Shown: positions 17,934 to 27,376 of the stretch, one piece after another
How the letters are laid out: every line of letters starts with the position of its first letter
Numbering within the stretch: the stretch's first letter is position 1
Notes under the pieces: generated by a model
The model's database searches: none
Seen by the model: only the letters and a program-made list of their open reading frames with translations
Told to the model about the DNA's origin: nothing
Made by a program: the position numbers and the translations under genes
Assembly (NCBI GenBank): GCA_964652755.1
Contig: CAZZBP010000003.1
Location: 33,403-97,402, forward strand
Source: UBA11795 sp964652755
GTDB taxonomy: Bacteria; Chloroflexota; Dehalococcoidia; Lucifugimonadales; UBA826
Direction of reading: 5' to 3'
DNA length: 64,000 nucleotides

Positions 17934-19169
17934 ATGAAAATTACAAACGTGGAAACATTCATCGTAGATGCTGGATGGAGACCTTGGGGCTTTGTTAAAG
18001 TTGAAACTGATGAAGGCATTACCGGATGGGGTGAATGTAGTGACGGACGTTCTCCCAGAGGTGTCTCGGGTACTATTGAAGATCTAAAGCCCGTCCTTAT
18101 TGGTCAGGATCCGCGCGAGTTCGAGACTAGGTTTTGGGATATGTTTCGTGCCACGAGGCAAAGTCCTGGAGGTATAGCAGCAAAAGCCCTTGCAGGCTTG
18201 GACTGTGCTTTTATCGATATCAAAGCCAAGAGTTTAGGGATTTCAGTAGCGGAGCTTTTTGGCGGCCCTACAAGAGATAGAGTAAGGGTGTATTGGTCAC
18301 ATTGTGGTAGTTCCCGTGTTCGTAATCACGAATTAATTGGTGTTCCTCCTCTTCTTGAATGGGATGATATTACTGCTTTGGGAAAAGAGGTTGTAAGCAG
18401 AGGATTCACGGCCTTGAAAACTAATATTATCGGACCCGGTGATCCAGCAATGCATTTTGGCAGCGGGTTCGGAGGCGGTCGAGGCAGTACAGATCAGGTC
18501 GTTACGAAAGGGGTTTTAAGGCATGTCGAAAAACTAATCGGAACTTTTCGCGATGCTGTCGGACCTGACGTAGACATCAATCTTGACCTAAATTTCCACT
18601 TTAAGACGGAGGCCTGTTTGCGCATAGCAAAGGTTCTCGAGCAGTTCGACATGCTTTGGCTTGAAATAGACATGTATCAACCGGAGAGTCTGAGGCAGAT
18701 TAAGGATTCTACTACGACAAGGATATGTACAGGGGAGAACCTTTTCTATATGAGGGATTACTTACCCTACTTCCAACATCATGCAGCAGATATGTTTATG
18801 ATAGACGTTCCCTGGAATGGTTTTAGCCAGTCGAAAAAAATAGGAGATTTAGCCGAGGTATTTCAGCATAACGTCGCTCCTCATAACTATTACAGCCATC
18901 TTTCGTCATTTGTCAGCGCGGCTCTTTGCGCTTGCTTACCTAACATACGAATTATGGAGATCGATATCGATGATGTCCCATGGAAGGATGATTTAACTAC
19001 CACTCAACCTGAAATAATAGATGGTTATATGACTGTACCGTCGTCACCTGGTTGGGGTGCTGATATAAACGAAGAAGTTGCCAGGGCTCATCCCTGGGAG
19101 GGTGCCAAGGTTGGATACGGTCCAGGATCCACGCCTAGTGAACTACTCTTCGGACTCCCCAGTTATTGA
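17934..19169 (+). CDS. Mandelate racemase/muconate lactonizing family protein (enolase superfamily)
   Basis: A 411-residue enzyme with the capping domain (MKITNVETFIVDAG) and a TIM barrel. Metal ligands appear as D in INLDLNFHF, E in LWLEIDMYQPE and E in CTGENLF; a general-base His is in VAPHNYYSH. The position of the usual KxK motif reads LKTNI, so only one Lys is present, which is more like galactonate/gluconate dehydratase-type members than racemases. The ribosome site GAGGAAAGGA lies 10 bp before the ATG. It is one of three paralogues in this window (others at 58539 and 59672). Confidence 0.87.
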   Translation: MKITNVETFIVDAGWRPWGFVKVETDEGITGWGECSDGRSPRGVSGTIEDLKPVLIGQDPREFETRFWDMFRATRQSPGGIAAKALAGLDCAFIDIKAKSLGISVAELFGGPTRDRVRVYWSHCGSSRVRNHELIGVPPLLEWDDITALGKEVVSRGFTALKTNIIGPGDPAMHFGSGFGGGRGSTDQVVTKGVLRHVEKLIGTFRDAVGPDVDINLDLNFHFKTEACLRIAKVLEQFDMLWLEIDMYQPESLRQIKDSTTTRICTGENLFYMRDYLPYFQHHAADMFMIDVPWNGFSQSKKIGDLAEVFQHNVAPHNYYSHLSSFVSAALCACLPNIRIMEIDIDDVPWKDDLTTTQPEIIDGYMTVPSSPGWGADINEEVARAHPWEGAKVGYGPGSTPSELLFGLPSY

Positions 19170-19172
19170 TAT

Positions 19173-20015
19173 TTAGACTTCTTCCGGCAGTTTTTCACCC
19201 AAGCAAAAGGTTGAGATTAACTTCGATACAGCATCAGGTCGTTCCATGTACATGTTATGTCCAGTATTGTTGATGACTGTGAAAGAAAAACATTTCCTTT
19301 TTACCGAAATTTCAGATGCCTTGGAGAAGGTACTCTTTCTCTGCGAACTTGATATGAATAGAGTGGGACATGCTAAAAGCTCCAACACTGGTAACAGATT
19401 CATATAATCATTCTCACGTTCGTTCCATGAGACGGTTGGGCTAGCCCATTTCATATCTAATCTTCCTTCTTCGTTGAAATAGGTTTCGTGATTGACTACG
19501 TCGTCTATGACCTCCGCAGCCCATCTTTTTGTAACTTCATGATTGGTTAAAAGTTCCGCTAATTCCTTGCGGGTTGCCCAGGTAGTTCTTGGATGCGAAC
19601 CTCGCTTGGAGACCATCCTCTGGAACGTTTCGTCTACTACTAACATAGGTTCCATTAAAATGAGCCCTTTGAATTGACTAGGATAATCCCTTGCCTGAAG
19701 AGAAAGCGCCACAGCACCCGATGAATGGGCAACAGCAGTCACTTTATTAAGCCCCTGCATTTGCAGAAACCGCCCAATGTTTTCAGACTTGTCTTTGAAC
19801 CTGTAACCTGATTCGGGCCAGTCACTTTCGCCATGACCAAATAAATCGAGAGCTACGACTCGGAAGTTGCTAGATAGCCTTCGAGCTACTGCATCGAAAC
19901 TTCTACTTGTTCTCATGTCACCGTGAATTAGAAGTATTGTTTCTTTACTTCGTCCCCAATCCATGAAGTGGGATCTGTACCCTTCTATATCAAGTGACCT
20001 GCTCTTTCCAATCAT
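19173..20015 (-). CDS. Alpha/beta hydrolase
   Basis: A 280-residue hydrolase. It shows the oxyanion strand ILLIHGDMRTSRSFD, DLFGHGESDWPE, the nucleophile elbow AVAHSSGAVAL (Ser near residue 97) and a C-terminal His in NTGHNMYMERPD. Family members hydrolyse esters, amides or C-C bonds; the substrate is unknown. It converges with the enolase-superfamily gene (3 bp gap) and lies downstream of the terminator at 20051-20091, so it needs its own promoter. Confidence 0.85.
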   Translation of the reverse strand: MIGKSRSLDIEGYRSHFMDWGRSKETILLIHGDMRTSRSFDAVARRLSSNFRVVALDLFGHGESDWPESGYRFKDKSENIGRFLQMQGLNKVTAVAHSSGAVALSLQARDYPSQFKGLILMEPMLVVDETFQRMVSKRGSHPRTTWATRKELAELLTNHEVTKRWAAEVIDDVVNHETYFNEEGRLDMKWASPTVSWNERENDYMNLLPVLELLACPTLFISSSQRKSTFSKASEISVKRKCFSFTVINNTGHNMYMERPDAVSKLISTFCLGEKLPEEV

Positions 20016-20050
20016 CAGTTGACTGTCCTATTGTTCAAATAAATGTAAAC

Positions 20051-20091
20051 AAACTGGGCCGTGACCCTTTTAAGGAATCACGGCCCAGTTT
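20051..20091 (-). terminator. Strong hairpin terminator after the Mo-hydroxylase operon
   Basis: A perfect 14-bp inverted repeat: AAACTGGGCCGTGA (20051-20064) and TCACGGCCCAGTTT (20078-20091), with a 13-nt loop. On the minus strand it ends in TTTGTTTACATTT, a T-rich tail. It lies 23 bp after the stop of the MoaD-like gene and is the clearest intrinsic terminator in the window. Confidence 0.85.
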
Positions 20092-20113
20092 TACTTCATC
20101 AAGTTATGTAGGA

Positions 20114-20377
20114 TCAGCCCCCCGAAATGGCAGGTAGGAAGTGGACTTCACTGTCCTCACTGACCTTTTCTATCATACCTAGTGGGGTTATTTCCCCGTC
20201 TATTGCAACAGATATGTTCGGCTTTACGCGACCTTCCTCTACTAGTCGGTCTTTGAATCCCGGATAAACGGCGTCCAAATTATCAATTACTTGCCTGACA
20301 TTATTTCCTTGTACGTTTACCCTTTGCTCTCCATTGGAGAGCTCCTGCATTAGTGATGGTATGAATACCAGTGCCAA
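20114..20377 (-). CDS. MoaD-like sulfur carrier at the end of the Mo-hydroxylase operon
   Basis: An 87-residue beta-grasp protein, MALVFIPSLMQELSNGEQRV, with helix VRQVIDNLDAVYPGFKDRL and the tail HFLPAISGG. Unlike the carrier at 7421-7699, it ends exactly in Gly-Gly and needs no trimming. It starts 9 bp after the large hydroxylase subunit and precedes the terminator. It may supply sulfur for molybdopterin synthesis; no moaE is next to it, so another carrier role is possible. Confidence 0.85.
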   Translation of the reverse strand: MALVFIPSLMQELSNGEQRVNVQGNNVRQVIDNLDAVYPGFKDRLVEEGRVKPNISVAIDGEITPLGMIEKVSEDSEVHFLPAISGG

Positions 20378-20386
20378 GACCTATGC

Positions 20387-22663
20387 TTACTCCGCAGCCA
20401 ATACCGCACCAGGACTCATTGGAAGTTCAGTTATCCGTTTTCCTGTTGCGTCATACACAGCGTTTGCGATTGTTGGTGTTGGCGGAACAATGTTTGCTTC
20501 CCCAACTCCTCGCACTCCAAAGGGGTGTCCTGGGTTAGCGACTTCAACTATGACAGTGTCAATCATTGGTAAATCAAGTGCTGTTGGCATCCTGTAGTCT
20601 AATAAACTGGAGTTGTTCATGTTGCCGTCGTCACCCATGAAATATTCTTCATTGAGTGCCCAGCCTATTCCCTGAACGCTTCCTCCCTGCATTTGTCCTT
20701 CCACGTAGCTGGGGTGAATAGCTTTACCGGCATCCTGCACACAAGTGAATCTCTCTACTGTGACTTTACCAGTGTCGGGATCTACGGAAACATCTGCGAT
20801 ATTACCAGCAAATGAGCCTCCGACCCCCCCTGGTTTAACAGAAGCGCTACCGGAAATTCCTCCGCCACTGTCACCGAGTTGAGAAGCGAGCTCCTTAAAA
20901 GTCATCTTGAGTTCTGAATCAGCGGTGGAGCTAATTACCCCATCTTCCATTTGAAGGCCGTCGGCATCTACATCCCATATATTTGCGGCCCGCTCAATAC
21001 ATTGCTGCCGTACGTCTTGTGCAGCTTCATATGCCGCCCATCCGGTTGCAAATGTGGTCCTACTGCCGCCTGTTACGGCAGTAAAGCCTACTGTGTCAGT
21101 GTCCACTACTGATGGGCGCACGTCTTCTGCTGGTATCCCCAACACCTCTGCGGCTTGCATTGCTATAGATGTTCTTGAGCCCCCAATGTCAGTAGAACCT
21201 TCTGTTAAGTTGACAGTGCCGTCCGAATTCACTGCTATATTGCATGCCGAGTCGAAACCAATATTGAACCAGAATCCAATTGCCACACCGCGACCTTGGC
21301 CCTCCTGCTTCTCTGATTGGTAGTGAGGATGGTCCCTCATAGCCTCCAGGACTTCTTTCGCTCCTATTCTCCTAAAGGTCGGCCCATCTGGTCTTCGCGT
21401 ACCTTCGACTGCGACATTTTTAAGTCTGAATTCTATTGGATCCATTTGAAGTTCTTCAGCTAATTCATTTATCACTTGTTCTGCACCAAAGGCTGCGTTT
21501 GGGGCCCCGGGAGCTCTGTATGCTGCGGTTTTCGGTTTGTTAACTACCACGTCGTAACCATCTATAAGAGCATTATCTATGTCATAGGTTGAAAAAACAC
21601 ATTGTGCGGCTGCTCCAACAGGGGATCCGGGATAGGCACCGGCTTCCATAGCCAACCACGCATGGGCGGCAGTGATTGTGCCATCTTTTTTTGCGCCGAT
21701 CTTTATTTTCATATATGACCCTGGAGTTGGTCCTGAACCCTCAAAGGTTTCCTTGCGACTCATTACTATCTTGACTGGCGCACCAGTCTTTCTTGAAAGA
21801 AGAGCCGCCACCGGTTCCACATAAATGGGTATTTTTCCTCCGAAGCCACCACCGATTTCCATTGGTGTTACCCGAACCATCGAAACGGGTAAATCGAGCA
21901 GATCTGCAAGGCTGTCCCTTACTACGAATGACCCTTGGGTACTGCACCAGACGTGCAGGCGTCCGTCTGCGCTCCAGAAAGCTGTCCCATTATGAGGTTC
22001 TATGTATCCTTGGTGAACTGTTGTGGTGTTAAATTCTCTCTCTTTGACTATATCTGCTTCGGCGAAACCTTTTTTTACATCGCCTTTCACATGTTGGAAA
22101 TGGCTTGCTATGTTGCTGACCACTCCAGTGTCCTCTCCTAGTTCTTGAGTGGTTAGAGAGTTGTGAAGGATCGATGCGTTGTCAGCCATAGCTTCCTGTG
22201 TTGTAAGAACGGCTGGAAGCACCTCATACTCAACTTCTATGAGTTTCAATGCTTCTTCTGCAATATGTGGGTTTACGGCGGCAACACCAGCGATAGCATG
22301 ACCTCCATAAAGGGTTTTATCACTCGCGAGAATATTGTCCCTGAGCCACTTCAACTTTGTCTCATCTTCACCAAGTTCTACATTTTTATCTGCAACTTGT
22401 GGGAAGTCTGACGATGTTACAACAGCTTTAACCCCCTCTAGGCTTTCAGCCTTGCTCGTGTTGATAGATTTAATCACAGCATGAGCGTGGGGGCTTCTAA
22501 GAATTTTTCCATGTAACAGTCCTGAGGCATCATAATCTGCACCGTACAGAGCCCTTCCTGTAACCTTGTCGGTTCCGTCATGCCTTACTGGTCTCGTTCC
22601 GACCACCTTGAAATCCGTATTTGTTGCTAGGACTACATTTCTCTCGTTATCGATAGTTGTCAT
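20387..22663 (-). CDS. Xanthine dehydrogenase-family molybdopterin-binding large subunit
   Basis: A 758-residue catalytic subunit (CoxL/XdhB-type). It opens with the a/b hammerhead domain (GTDKVTGRALYGADYD, LRSPHAHAVIKSI). Cofactor contacts include EIGGGFGGKIPIYVEP, the active-site loop AAYRAPGAPNAAFGAE, and the catalytic Glu in GVRGVGEANIVPPT. The loop is not the AYxCSFR of aerobic CO dehydrogenase, so the enzyme hydroxylates some other compound, for example a heterocycle, aldehyde or acid. Gene order is FAD subunit, Fe-S subunit, large subunit, MoaD-like, with spacers under 11 bp. Confidence 0.92.
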   Translation of the reverse strand: MTTIDNERNVVLATNTDFKVVGTRPVRHDGTDKVTGRALYGADYDASGLLHGKILRSPHAHAVIKSINTSKAESLEGVKAVVTSSDFPQVADKNVELGEDETKLKWLRDNILASDKTLYGGHAIAGVAAVNPHIAEEALKLIEVEYEVLPAVLTTQEAMADNASILHNSLTTQELGEDTGVVSNIASHFQHVKGDVKKGFAEADIVKEREFNTTTVHQGYIEPHNGTAFWSADGRLHVWCSTQGSFVVRDSLADLLDLPVSMVRVTPMEIGGGFGGKIPIYVEPVAALLSRKTGAPVKIVMSRKETFEGSGPTPGSYMKIKIGAKKDGTITAAHAWLAMEAGAYPGSPVGAAAQCVFSTYDIDNALIDGYDVVVNKPKTAAYRAPGAPNAAFGAEQVINELAEELQMDPIEFRLKNVAVEGTRRPDGPTFRRIGAKEVLEAMRDHPHYQSEKQEGQGRGVAIGFWFNIGFDSACNIAVNSDGTVNLTEGSTDIGGSRTSIAMQAAEVLGIPAEDVRPSVVDTDTVGFTAVTGGSRTTFATGWAAYEAAQDVRQQCIERAANIWDVDADGLQMEDGVISSTADSELKMTFKELASQLGDSGGGISGSASVKPGGVGGSFAGNIADVSVDPDTGKVTVERFTCVQDAGKAIHPSYVEGQMQGGSVQGIGWALNEEYFMGDDGNMNNSSLLDYRMPTALDLPMIDTVIVEVANPGHPFGVRGVGEANIVPPTPTIANAVYDATGKRITELPMSPGAVLAAE

Positions 22664-22669
22664 ATTCCT

Positions 22670-23149
22670 TTAGGCCTCCTGCAATCTCTTGGCAGCGTCT
22701 TGTACAGCTCTGACGATTTTGTCGTATCCGGTACACCGGCAGAGGTTGTTAGCCAGCCAGAATCTAATTTCATGCTCTGTTGGGTCAGGGTTTTGCTCCA
22801 GCAAAGCTTTTGAAGAAACAATGAATCCTGGAGTGCATATACCGCACTGAAGCGCAGCGTTTTCCAGAAAAGCCAGCTGGATGGGGTGTAGGTTGCTTCC
22901 ATCCGCTATACCTTCAATCGTCTCTATGTTTGCGCCCTCCGCTTCTACTCCGAGGACAAGACAGGCTGTTACAACTCTTCCATCCATACTTACTGTGCAG
23001 GCGCCACAGTTCCCATCGTTGCAACCTTCTTTTGTGCCAGTAAGTCCGATTTCGTCTCTAAGGCATTCCAGTAGGCTCTGGCGGGGTTCGCACAAGAAAT
23101 CAACTTGTTCCCCATTAATTGTAGTTTGTACGTAGGTTTTCCCTGGCAT
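22670..23149 (-). CDS. [2Fe-2S] subunit of the Mo hydroxylase
   Basis: A 159-residue electron-transfer subunit. The plant-type cluster ligands are in GTKEGCNDGNCGACTVSMDG with a fourth Cys in VTACLVLG; the second helical cluster has LQCGICTPGFIVSS and NNLCRCTGYDKIV. Both [2Fe-2S] sites are complete, and the length fits CoxS/XdhC-type small subunits. It lies 4 bp after the FAD subunit and 6 bp before the large subunit. Confidence 0.94.
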   Translation of the reverse strand: MPGKTYVQTTINGEQVDFLCEPRQSLLECLRDEIGLTGTKEGCNDGNCGACTVSMDGRVVTACLVLGVEAEGANIETIEGIADGSNLHPIQLAFLENAALQCGICTPGFIVSSKALLEQNPDPTEHEIRFWLANNLCRCTGYDKIVRAVQDAAKRLQEA

Positions 23150-23153
23150 CTAT

Positions 23154-24029
23154 TTAATTCCCCTTTGCTCGTTCGACTGCTGTATTCAAAGCGCGGCGCG
23201 TGAGTACTTCACATAAGTGCTTACGGTACTCTGCTGTGCCCCTCATATCAGAAATAGGCTTTGCTGCTTCTTTTGCTAGATTTGCAGCGCCTTGTATCGC
23301 ATCTTCACCAACTGGCTTCCCAACTAGTGCATCTCCCGCCTCCTTTACGAATAAAGGTGTAGGGGCAACGGAGGCAAGGCAAACTCTACCAGATGTGAAT
23401 TTTCCCTCTGCGACTGTTACCGACACTCCGGCTCCTGCTACTGCGATATCCATCTCGTTTCTTGGGATGAATCTGATGTAATTGGCACCGAAGTCCTGTC
23501 CGTTACTTGGGAGATTAATTGAAACCAGTAACTCGTCACTTCCAATGCTAGTTTGACCTGGGCCCGTGCAAACTTCCTCTACTGGAATTTGTCTTGTGCC
23601 ATTTGGACCTGCAATCGTAGCGACTGCCCGATGCGCTATCAAATTTGGAATGGCGTCGCCGCTTGGTGCCGCATTGCATAAGTTTCCACCAAAAGTTGCT
23701 CTACCTTGAATCTGAGTTCCCCCGATTAGAGTTGCAGAATCCAGAACCGCAGGATAATGTTTCTTGGTGTCTTCGTCATTGTAAATCTTGTAACATTCAA
23801 CGGCCGCTCCTATGGTCAGACCTTTGTCTGAACTGTAGCTTAGCTCATTGAGTTCTGGGATGCTTTTAATATCAACCACGACATCAGGGTTCACCCGAGG
23901 ATGTCCCACCCGAAGCATGACTATCAGATCCGTTCCGCCAGCCATTGCACGGGCATTACCGGATGACTCTGAAAGCAATTTTACAGCTTCATCAACAGAT
24001 TTAGGTTTTTCAAAATCGATCCACTTCAA
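23154..24029 (-). CDS. FAD-binding subunit of the Mo hydroxylase
   Basis: A 291-residue CoxM-like subunit that passes electrons from the Fe-S clusters to its acceptor. FAD motifs: RAMAGGTDLIVMLRVG near residue 28 and TFGGNLCNAAPSGDAIPNLIA near residue 113. The C-terminal domain has FIPRNEMDIAVAGAGVSV. As first gene of the operon it has a 12-bp palindrome 23 bp upstream (24052-24063). XdhC and MocA-type maturation genes occur at 30234-31995, and a CoxE-like gene at 57376. Confidence 0.92.
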   Translation of the reverse strand: MKWIDFEKPKSVDEAVKLLSESSGNARAMAGGTDLIVMLRVGHPRVNPDVVVDIKSIPELNELSYSSDKGLTIGAAVECYKIYNDEDTKKHYPAVLDSATLIGGTQIQGRATFGGNLCNAAPSGDAIPNLIAHRAVATIAGPNGTRQIPVEEVCTGPGQTSIGSDELLVSINLPSNGQDFGANYIRFIPRNEMDIAVAGAGVSVTVAEGKFTSGRVCLASVAPTPLFVKEAGDALVGKPVGEDAIQGAANLAKEAAKPISDMRGTAEYRKHLCEVLTRRALNTAVERAKGN

Positions 24030-24051
24030 AATTCTTCCTCCTTGTGCTCAT

Positions 24052-24063
24052 TGATGCGCATCA
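24052..24063. promoter_or_regulatory. 12-bp perfect palindrome before the Mo-hydroxylase operon
   Basis: TGATGCGCATCA, self-complementary over 12 bp, placed 23 bp upstream of the first gene of the operon. The position fits an operator for a dimeric regulator. No regulator gene is adjacent and no second copy was noticed. Confidence 0.35.
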
Positions 24064-24296
24064 GTTATATACAAAACGCGCCAATTATTGTTGTCTTCAG
24101 TTATTGTCACACCATACTACGGCGGCTTGCTTGCCCTTCCGCCAATGGTGATATTTTCGTCGTTATACCCGGATCAGTCTAACATAAGGGTTTAAGGTGG
24201 ACAATGATGGTGCCATAAAGGGATTTCAGGCATGGATTTGAGACAAAAGCCGATATGCATCCTGATCGTTTTGAGAAAGTAGGTGGCACTTTTAAT

Positions 24297-27176
24297 TCAA
24301 CGTGTGATTTCACCCACAGTTAAATTATCGAGAATGTGTTTTAAGTAATCGCCAGTATGCGATTCCTTCATACCAGAGACTTGTTCAGGAGTTCCCACAC
24401 AAACAATTTCGCCACCTTTATCCCCAGCTCCAGGCCCCAGATCAATTAGCCAGTCAGCATTCTTGATCAGATCTAGGTGATGTTCGATCAGCACGACAGA
24501 GTTTCCTGAATCTACTAGCCGATGCATCACTTTCAGCAAATTAGAACAGTCTTCGAAGGAGAGCCCTGTGGTTGGCTCATCGAGGATGTAAAGAGTCTGT
24601 CCGGTCGCTCTTTTCGATAGTTCCGTTGCTAGTTTTACTCGCTGGGCTTCGCCGCCGCTCAGCTGAGTGGCAGGTTGTCCCAACCTCACATAACCCAGTC
24701 CTACATCTTGCAACGTCTGTAACTTGTTTTTCACACGAGGGATATTTGAGAAAAGTTCCAGGGCCTCCGTAACAGTCATTGAAAGCACGTCGGCTATGCT
24801 CTGACCTCTATAAAGTATCTCTAATGCCTCTCTGTTGTACCTACCGCCCATGCATTCTTCGCATGGTACCGTCACATCAGGAAGAAACTGCATTTCAATG
24901 TTGATGTGGCCGTCTCCAGAGCATGCCTCGCATCTTCCTCCTTTGACATTAAACGAGAATCTTCCAGGTTTGTATCCCCTGCTTCTTGCTTCCGGTACCT
25001 GGGCAAACAACTCCCTCATGGGCGTAAACGTACCAGTGTATGTAGCAGGATTACTTCTTGGGGTCCGACCAATAGGTGATTGGTCGATATTAACTACTTT
25101 GTCGATGTGCTCCAGCCCATCAATCGAATCAAACTCCCCTGGGCGGTCCTTAGCTCTGTAAAAGTGTTGGGCTAATCGTTTATAGAGTATTTCATTTATT
25201 AAGGTGCTCTTTCCTGATCCTGACACACCGGTGACACAAACTAAAACACCCAAAGGAATGTGGGCATCAATACCTTTCAGGTTGTTTTGCTTCGCACCTC
25301 GGATTATGAGGGAATTCCCGTTTGTTTTGCGTCGAGTGCGTGGAATGCTTATTTTTTTTCTTCCTGATAGGTATTGACCAGTCAAAGAGGCTGCACTGGA
25401 CATTATTTTGCGTGGAGTTCCAGCTGCTACGATTTCTCCTCCATGTTCTCCTGCCCCCGGACCAAGGTCTACGATGTGATCTGCTGCGCGCATGATCGCC
25501 TCGTCATGTTCAACGATGAGGACAGTATTCCCAACATCTCGAAGCCCTTTAAGTGTGTTTATAAGTCGGTCATCATCAGCTGGATGAAGACCAATAGAAG
25601 GTTCATCACATACGTAAAGAACACCCATGAGCCCAGACCCAATTTGAGTGGCCAATCTGATTCTTTGTGCTTCACCTCCGCTAAGAGTAGATGCGGTTCG
25701 ACTGAGGGTTAGATAATCTAAGCCGATATTGAGTAGAAATTTTAATCTCGCATCTATTTCCTTCAATATTTGTGATGCGATTACCGAATCTCTGGACGAC
25801 AGAACACTACCTTTTTCCAAATGTTCAATCCAACTATGACAGGCATGTACCGATTTATTGGTGATGTCCATGATAGTTTCATCTGCTACCGTCACGGCAA
25901 GAGATTCTGGCTTTAAACGCCGGCCATTGCATTTTTGGCAGGGTAAGGATGTCATATATCTCTCAATATCTGTGCGTACGCTGTCAGATTCAGTTTCGGT
26001 GTGGCGCCTCTCCAGGTTATTAATTACGCCTTCGAATCTAGTATTCCACCTATAGCTCCTGCCGCGCCTGGTTTTGTGGGTAATTTGTATGCGTTTTCCT
26101 TGAGTCCCGAACAGCACCAGTTTAAGATCTTTCTCCTTCATTTTAAGAATTGGGTCAGATGGGTCGAATCCAGCTGAGTCTGCCAGTGACCGCAATTGGC
26201 TCATATACCAAGGCGACATAGAGCCAGATCTGGACCAAGCTTCAATCCCGCCGTCAATTATCGACTTGGATTGGTCCGGAATAACAAGGTCAGGATCGAC
26301 TACCATTTTGAACCCAAGTCCTGTGCAAGTAGAACAGGCCCCGTGTGGATTGTTGAAGCTGAATGTTCGAGGTTCCAGCTCTCCGAAACTTACATCGCAA
26401 TGAACACACGCAAATGCTTCGGAGTAGATCTGCTCTTCCCCTCCTTGAACACCTACAAGAACTACACCTTCCGCCTGCGAAAGAGCGGCTTCTGTGGAAT
26501 CGGTCACTCTAACTTTGTCTACGGAAGGGCTCACCACGAGCCGGTCTACTACAACGTCAATGTTGTGCCACTTCTGCTTATCTAAGTTGAAATCATCCGA
26601 GAGGTCGCTTACATTTCCATCGATTCTCACTCTTACAAAGCCCGCTTTTCTAGCGGCTTCGAGCACATCGCGATGTTCGCCCTTTCTCCGACGCACCACT
26701 GGGGCAAGAATTTGAATTCTGGTATTTTCAGGTAAGGATATTATTGAATCTACAATTTGTTGTACTGTTTGTTTTTGAACTAATCGACCGCATTTATAGC
26801 AGTGAGGAGTCCCGACTCTGGCATACAGAAGCCTCAAATAGTCGTAAATCTCGGTAACGGTACCAACGGTTGACCGAGGGTTGTGGGAGACGCCCTTTTG
26901 ATCGATTGATATTGCGGGCGAAAGACCGTCGATGTAATCTACGTCTGGCTTGTCCATTCTTCCTAGAAATTGGCGAGCGTAGGAGGACAGAGACTCTACG
27001 TACCGACGTTGACCTTCAGCGTATATGGTGTCGAATGCAAGGGAACTTTTTCCAGAACCTGAAACTCCGGTGATGACAACCAGCTTGTTCCGGGGAATGG
27101 TCACATCAACATTCTTTAGGTTGTGCTCCCGAGCACCCTTTACGACTATGTTTCTTGCTGGTTTACTTGAAGCCAT
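24297..27176 (-). CDS. uvrA: UvrABC excinuclease subunit A
   Basis: A 959-residue tandem ABC ATPase of nucleotide excision repair. First Walker A GVSGSGKSSLAFDTIYAEG, second GVSGSGKSTLINEILY; signatures LSGGEAQRIRLATQIG and LSGGEAQRVKLATELS. Zinc modules: CYKCGRLV near the start, CVHC...CSTC before residue 290, and CEAC...CEEC in the second half. The length and order are standard for full-length UvrA1. It is divergent from the tRNA-editing gene with a 200-bp spacer. No uvrB or uvrC is in the window. Confidence 0.97.
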   Translation of the reverse strand: MASSKPARNIVVKGAREHNLKNVDVTIPRNKLVVITGVSGSGKSSLAFDTIYAEGQRRYVESLSSYARQFLGRMDKPDVDYIDGLSPAISIDQKGVSHNPRSTVGTVTEIYDYLRLLYARVGTPHCYKCGRLVQKQTVQQIVDSIISLPENTRIQILAPVVRRRKGEHRDVLEAARKAGFVRVRIDGNVSDLSDDFNLDKQKWHNIDVVVDRLVVSPSVDKVRVTDSTEAALSQAEGVVLVGVQGGEEQIYSEAFACVHCDVSFGELEPRTFSFNNPHGACSTCTGLGFKMVVDPDLVIPDQSKSIIDGGIEAWSRSGSMSPWYMSQLRSLADSAGFDPSDPILKMKEKDLKLVLFGTQGKRIQITHKTRRGRSYRWNTRFEGVINNLERRHTETESDSVRTDIERYMTSLPCQKCNGRRLKPESLAVTVADETIMDITNKSVHACHSWIEHLEKGSVLSSRDSVIASQILKEIDARLKFLLNIGLDYLTLSRTASTLSGGEAQRIRLATQIGSGLMGVLYVCDEPSIGLHPADDDRLINTLKGLRDVGNTVLIVEHDEAIMRAADHIVDLGPGAGEHGGEIVAAGTPRKIMSSAASLTGQYLSGRKKISIPRTRRKTNGNSLIIRGAKQNNLKGIDAHIPLGVLVCVTGVSGSGKSTLINEILYKRLAQHFYRAKDRPGEFDSIDGLEHIDKVVNIDQSPIGRTPRSNPATYTGTFTPMRELFAQVPEARSRGYKPGRFSFNVKGGRCEACSGDGHINIEMQFLPDVTVPCEECMGGRYNREALEILYRGQSIADVLSMTVTEALELFSNIPRVKNKLQTLQDVGLGYVRLGQPATQLSGGEAQRVKLATELSKRATGQTLYILDEPTTGLSFEDCSNLLKVMHRLVDSGNSVVLIEHHLDLIKNADWLIDLGPGAGDKGGEIVCVGTPEQVSGMKESHTGDYLKHILDNLTVGEITR

Positions 27177-27376
27177 GCACTTTTTTTCCTACATACACAT
27201 ACTTATACGAAATTCTAGCATCTCTAGTCACAATACTTGTGATAGTTAGTCTTAAGAGTTCTTTCGTTGACCCCATGGTTTTGTGCACATAAAATTCAGC
27301 GGGCTACCGTTAGAATCAAGGCGACCAACTTACACAGCCACGCAAGTCAAATTGGATATAGCAAGTTGTTGAAAGT

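Noticed and set aside
20387..24029. Aerobic carbon monoxide dehydrogenase (CoxMSL)
   Set aside because: The large subunit lacks the AYxCSFR active-site loop of form I enzymes, so only the broader Mo-hydroxylase family can be claimed.
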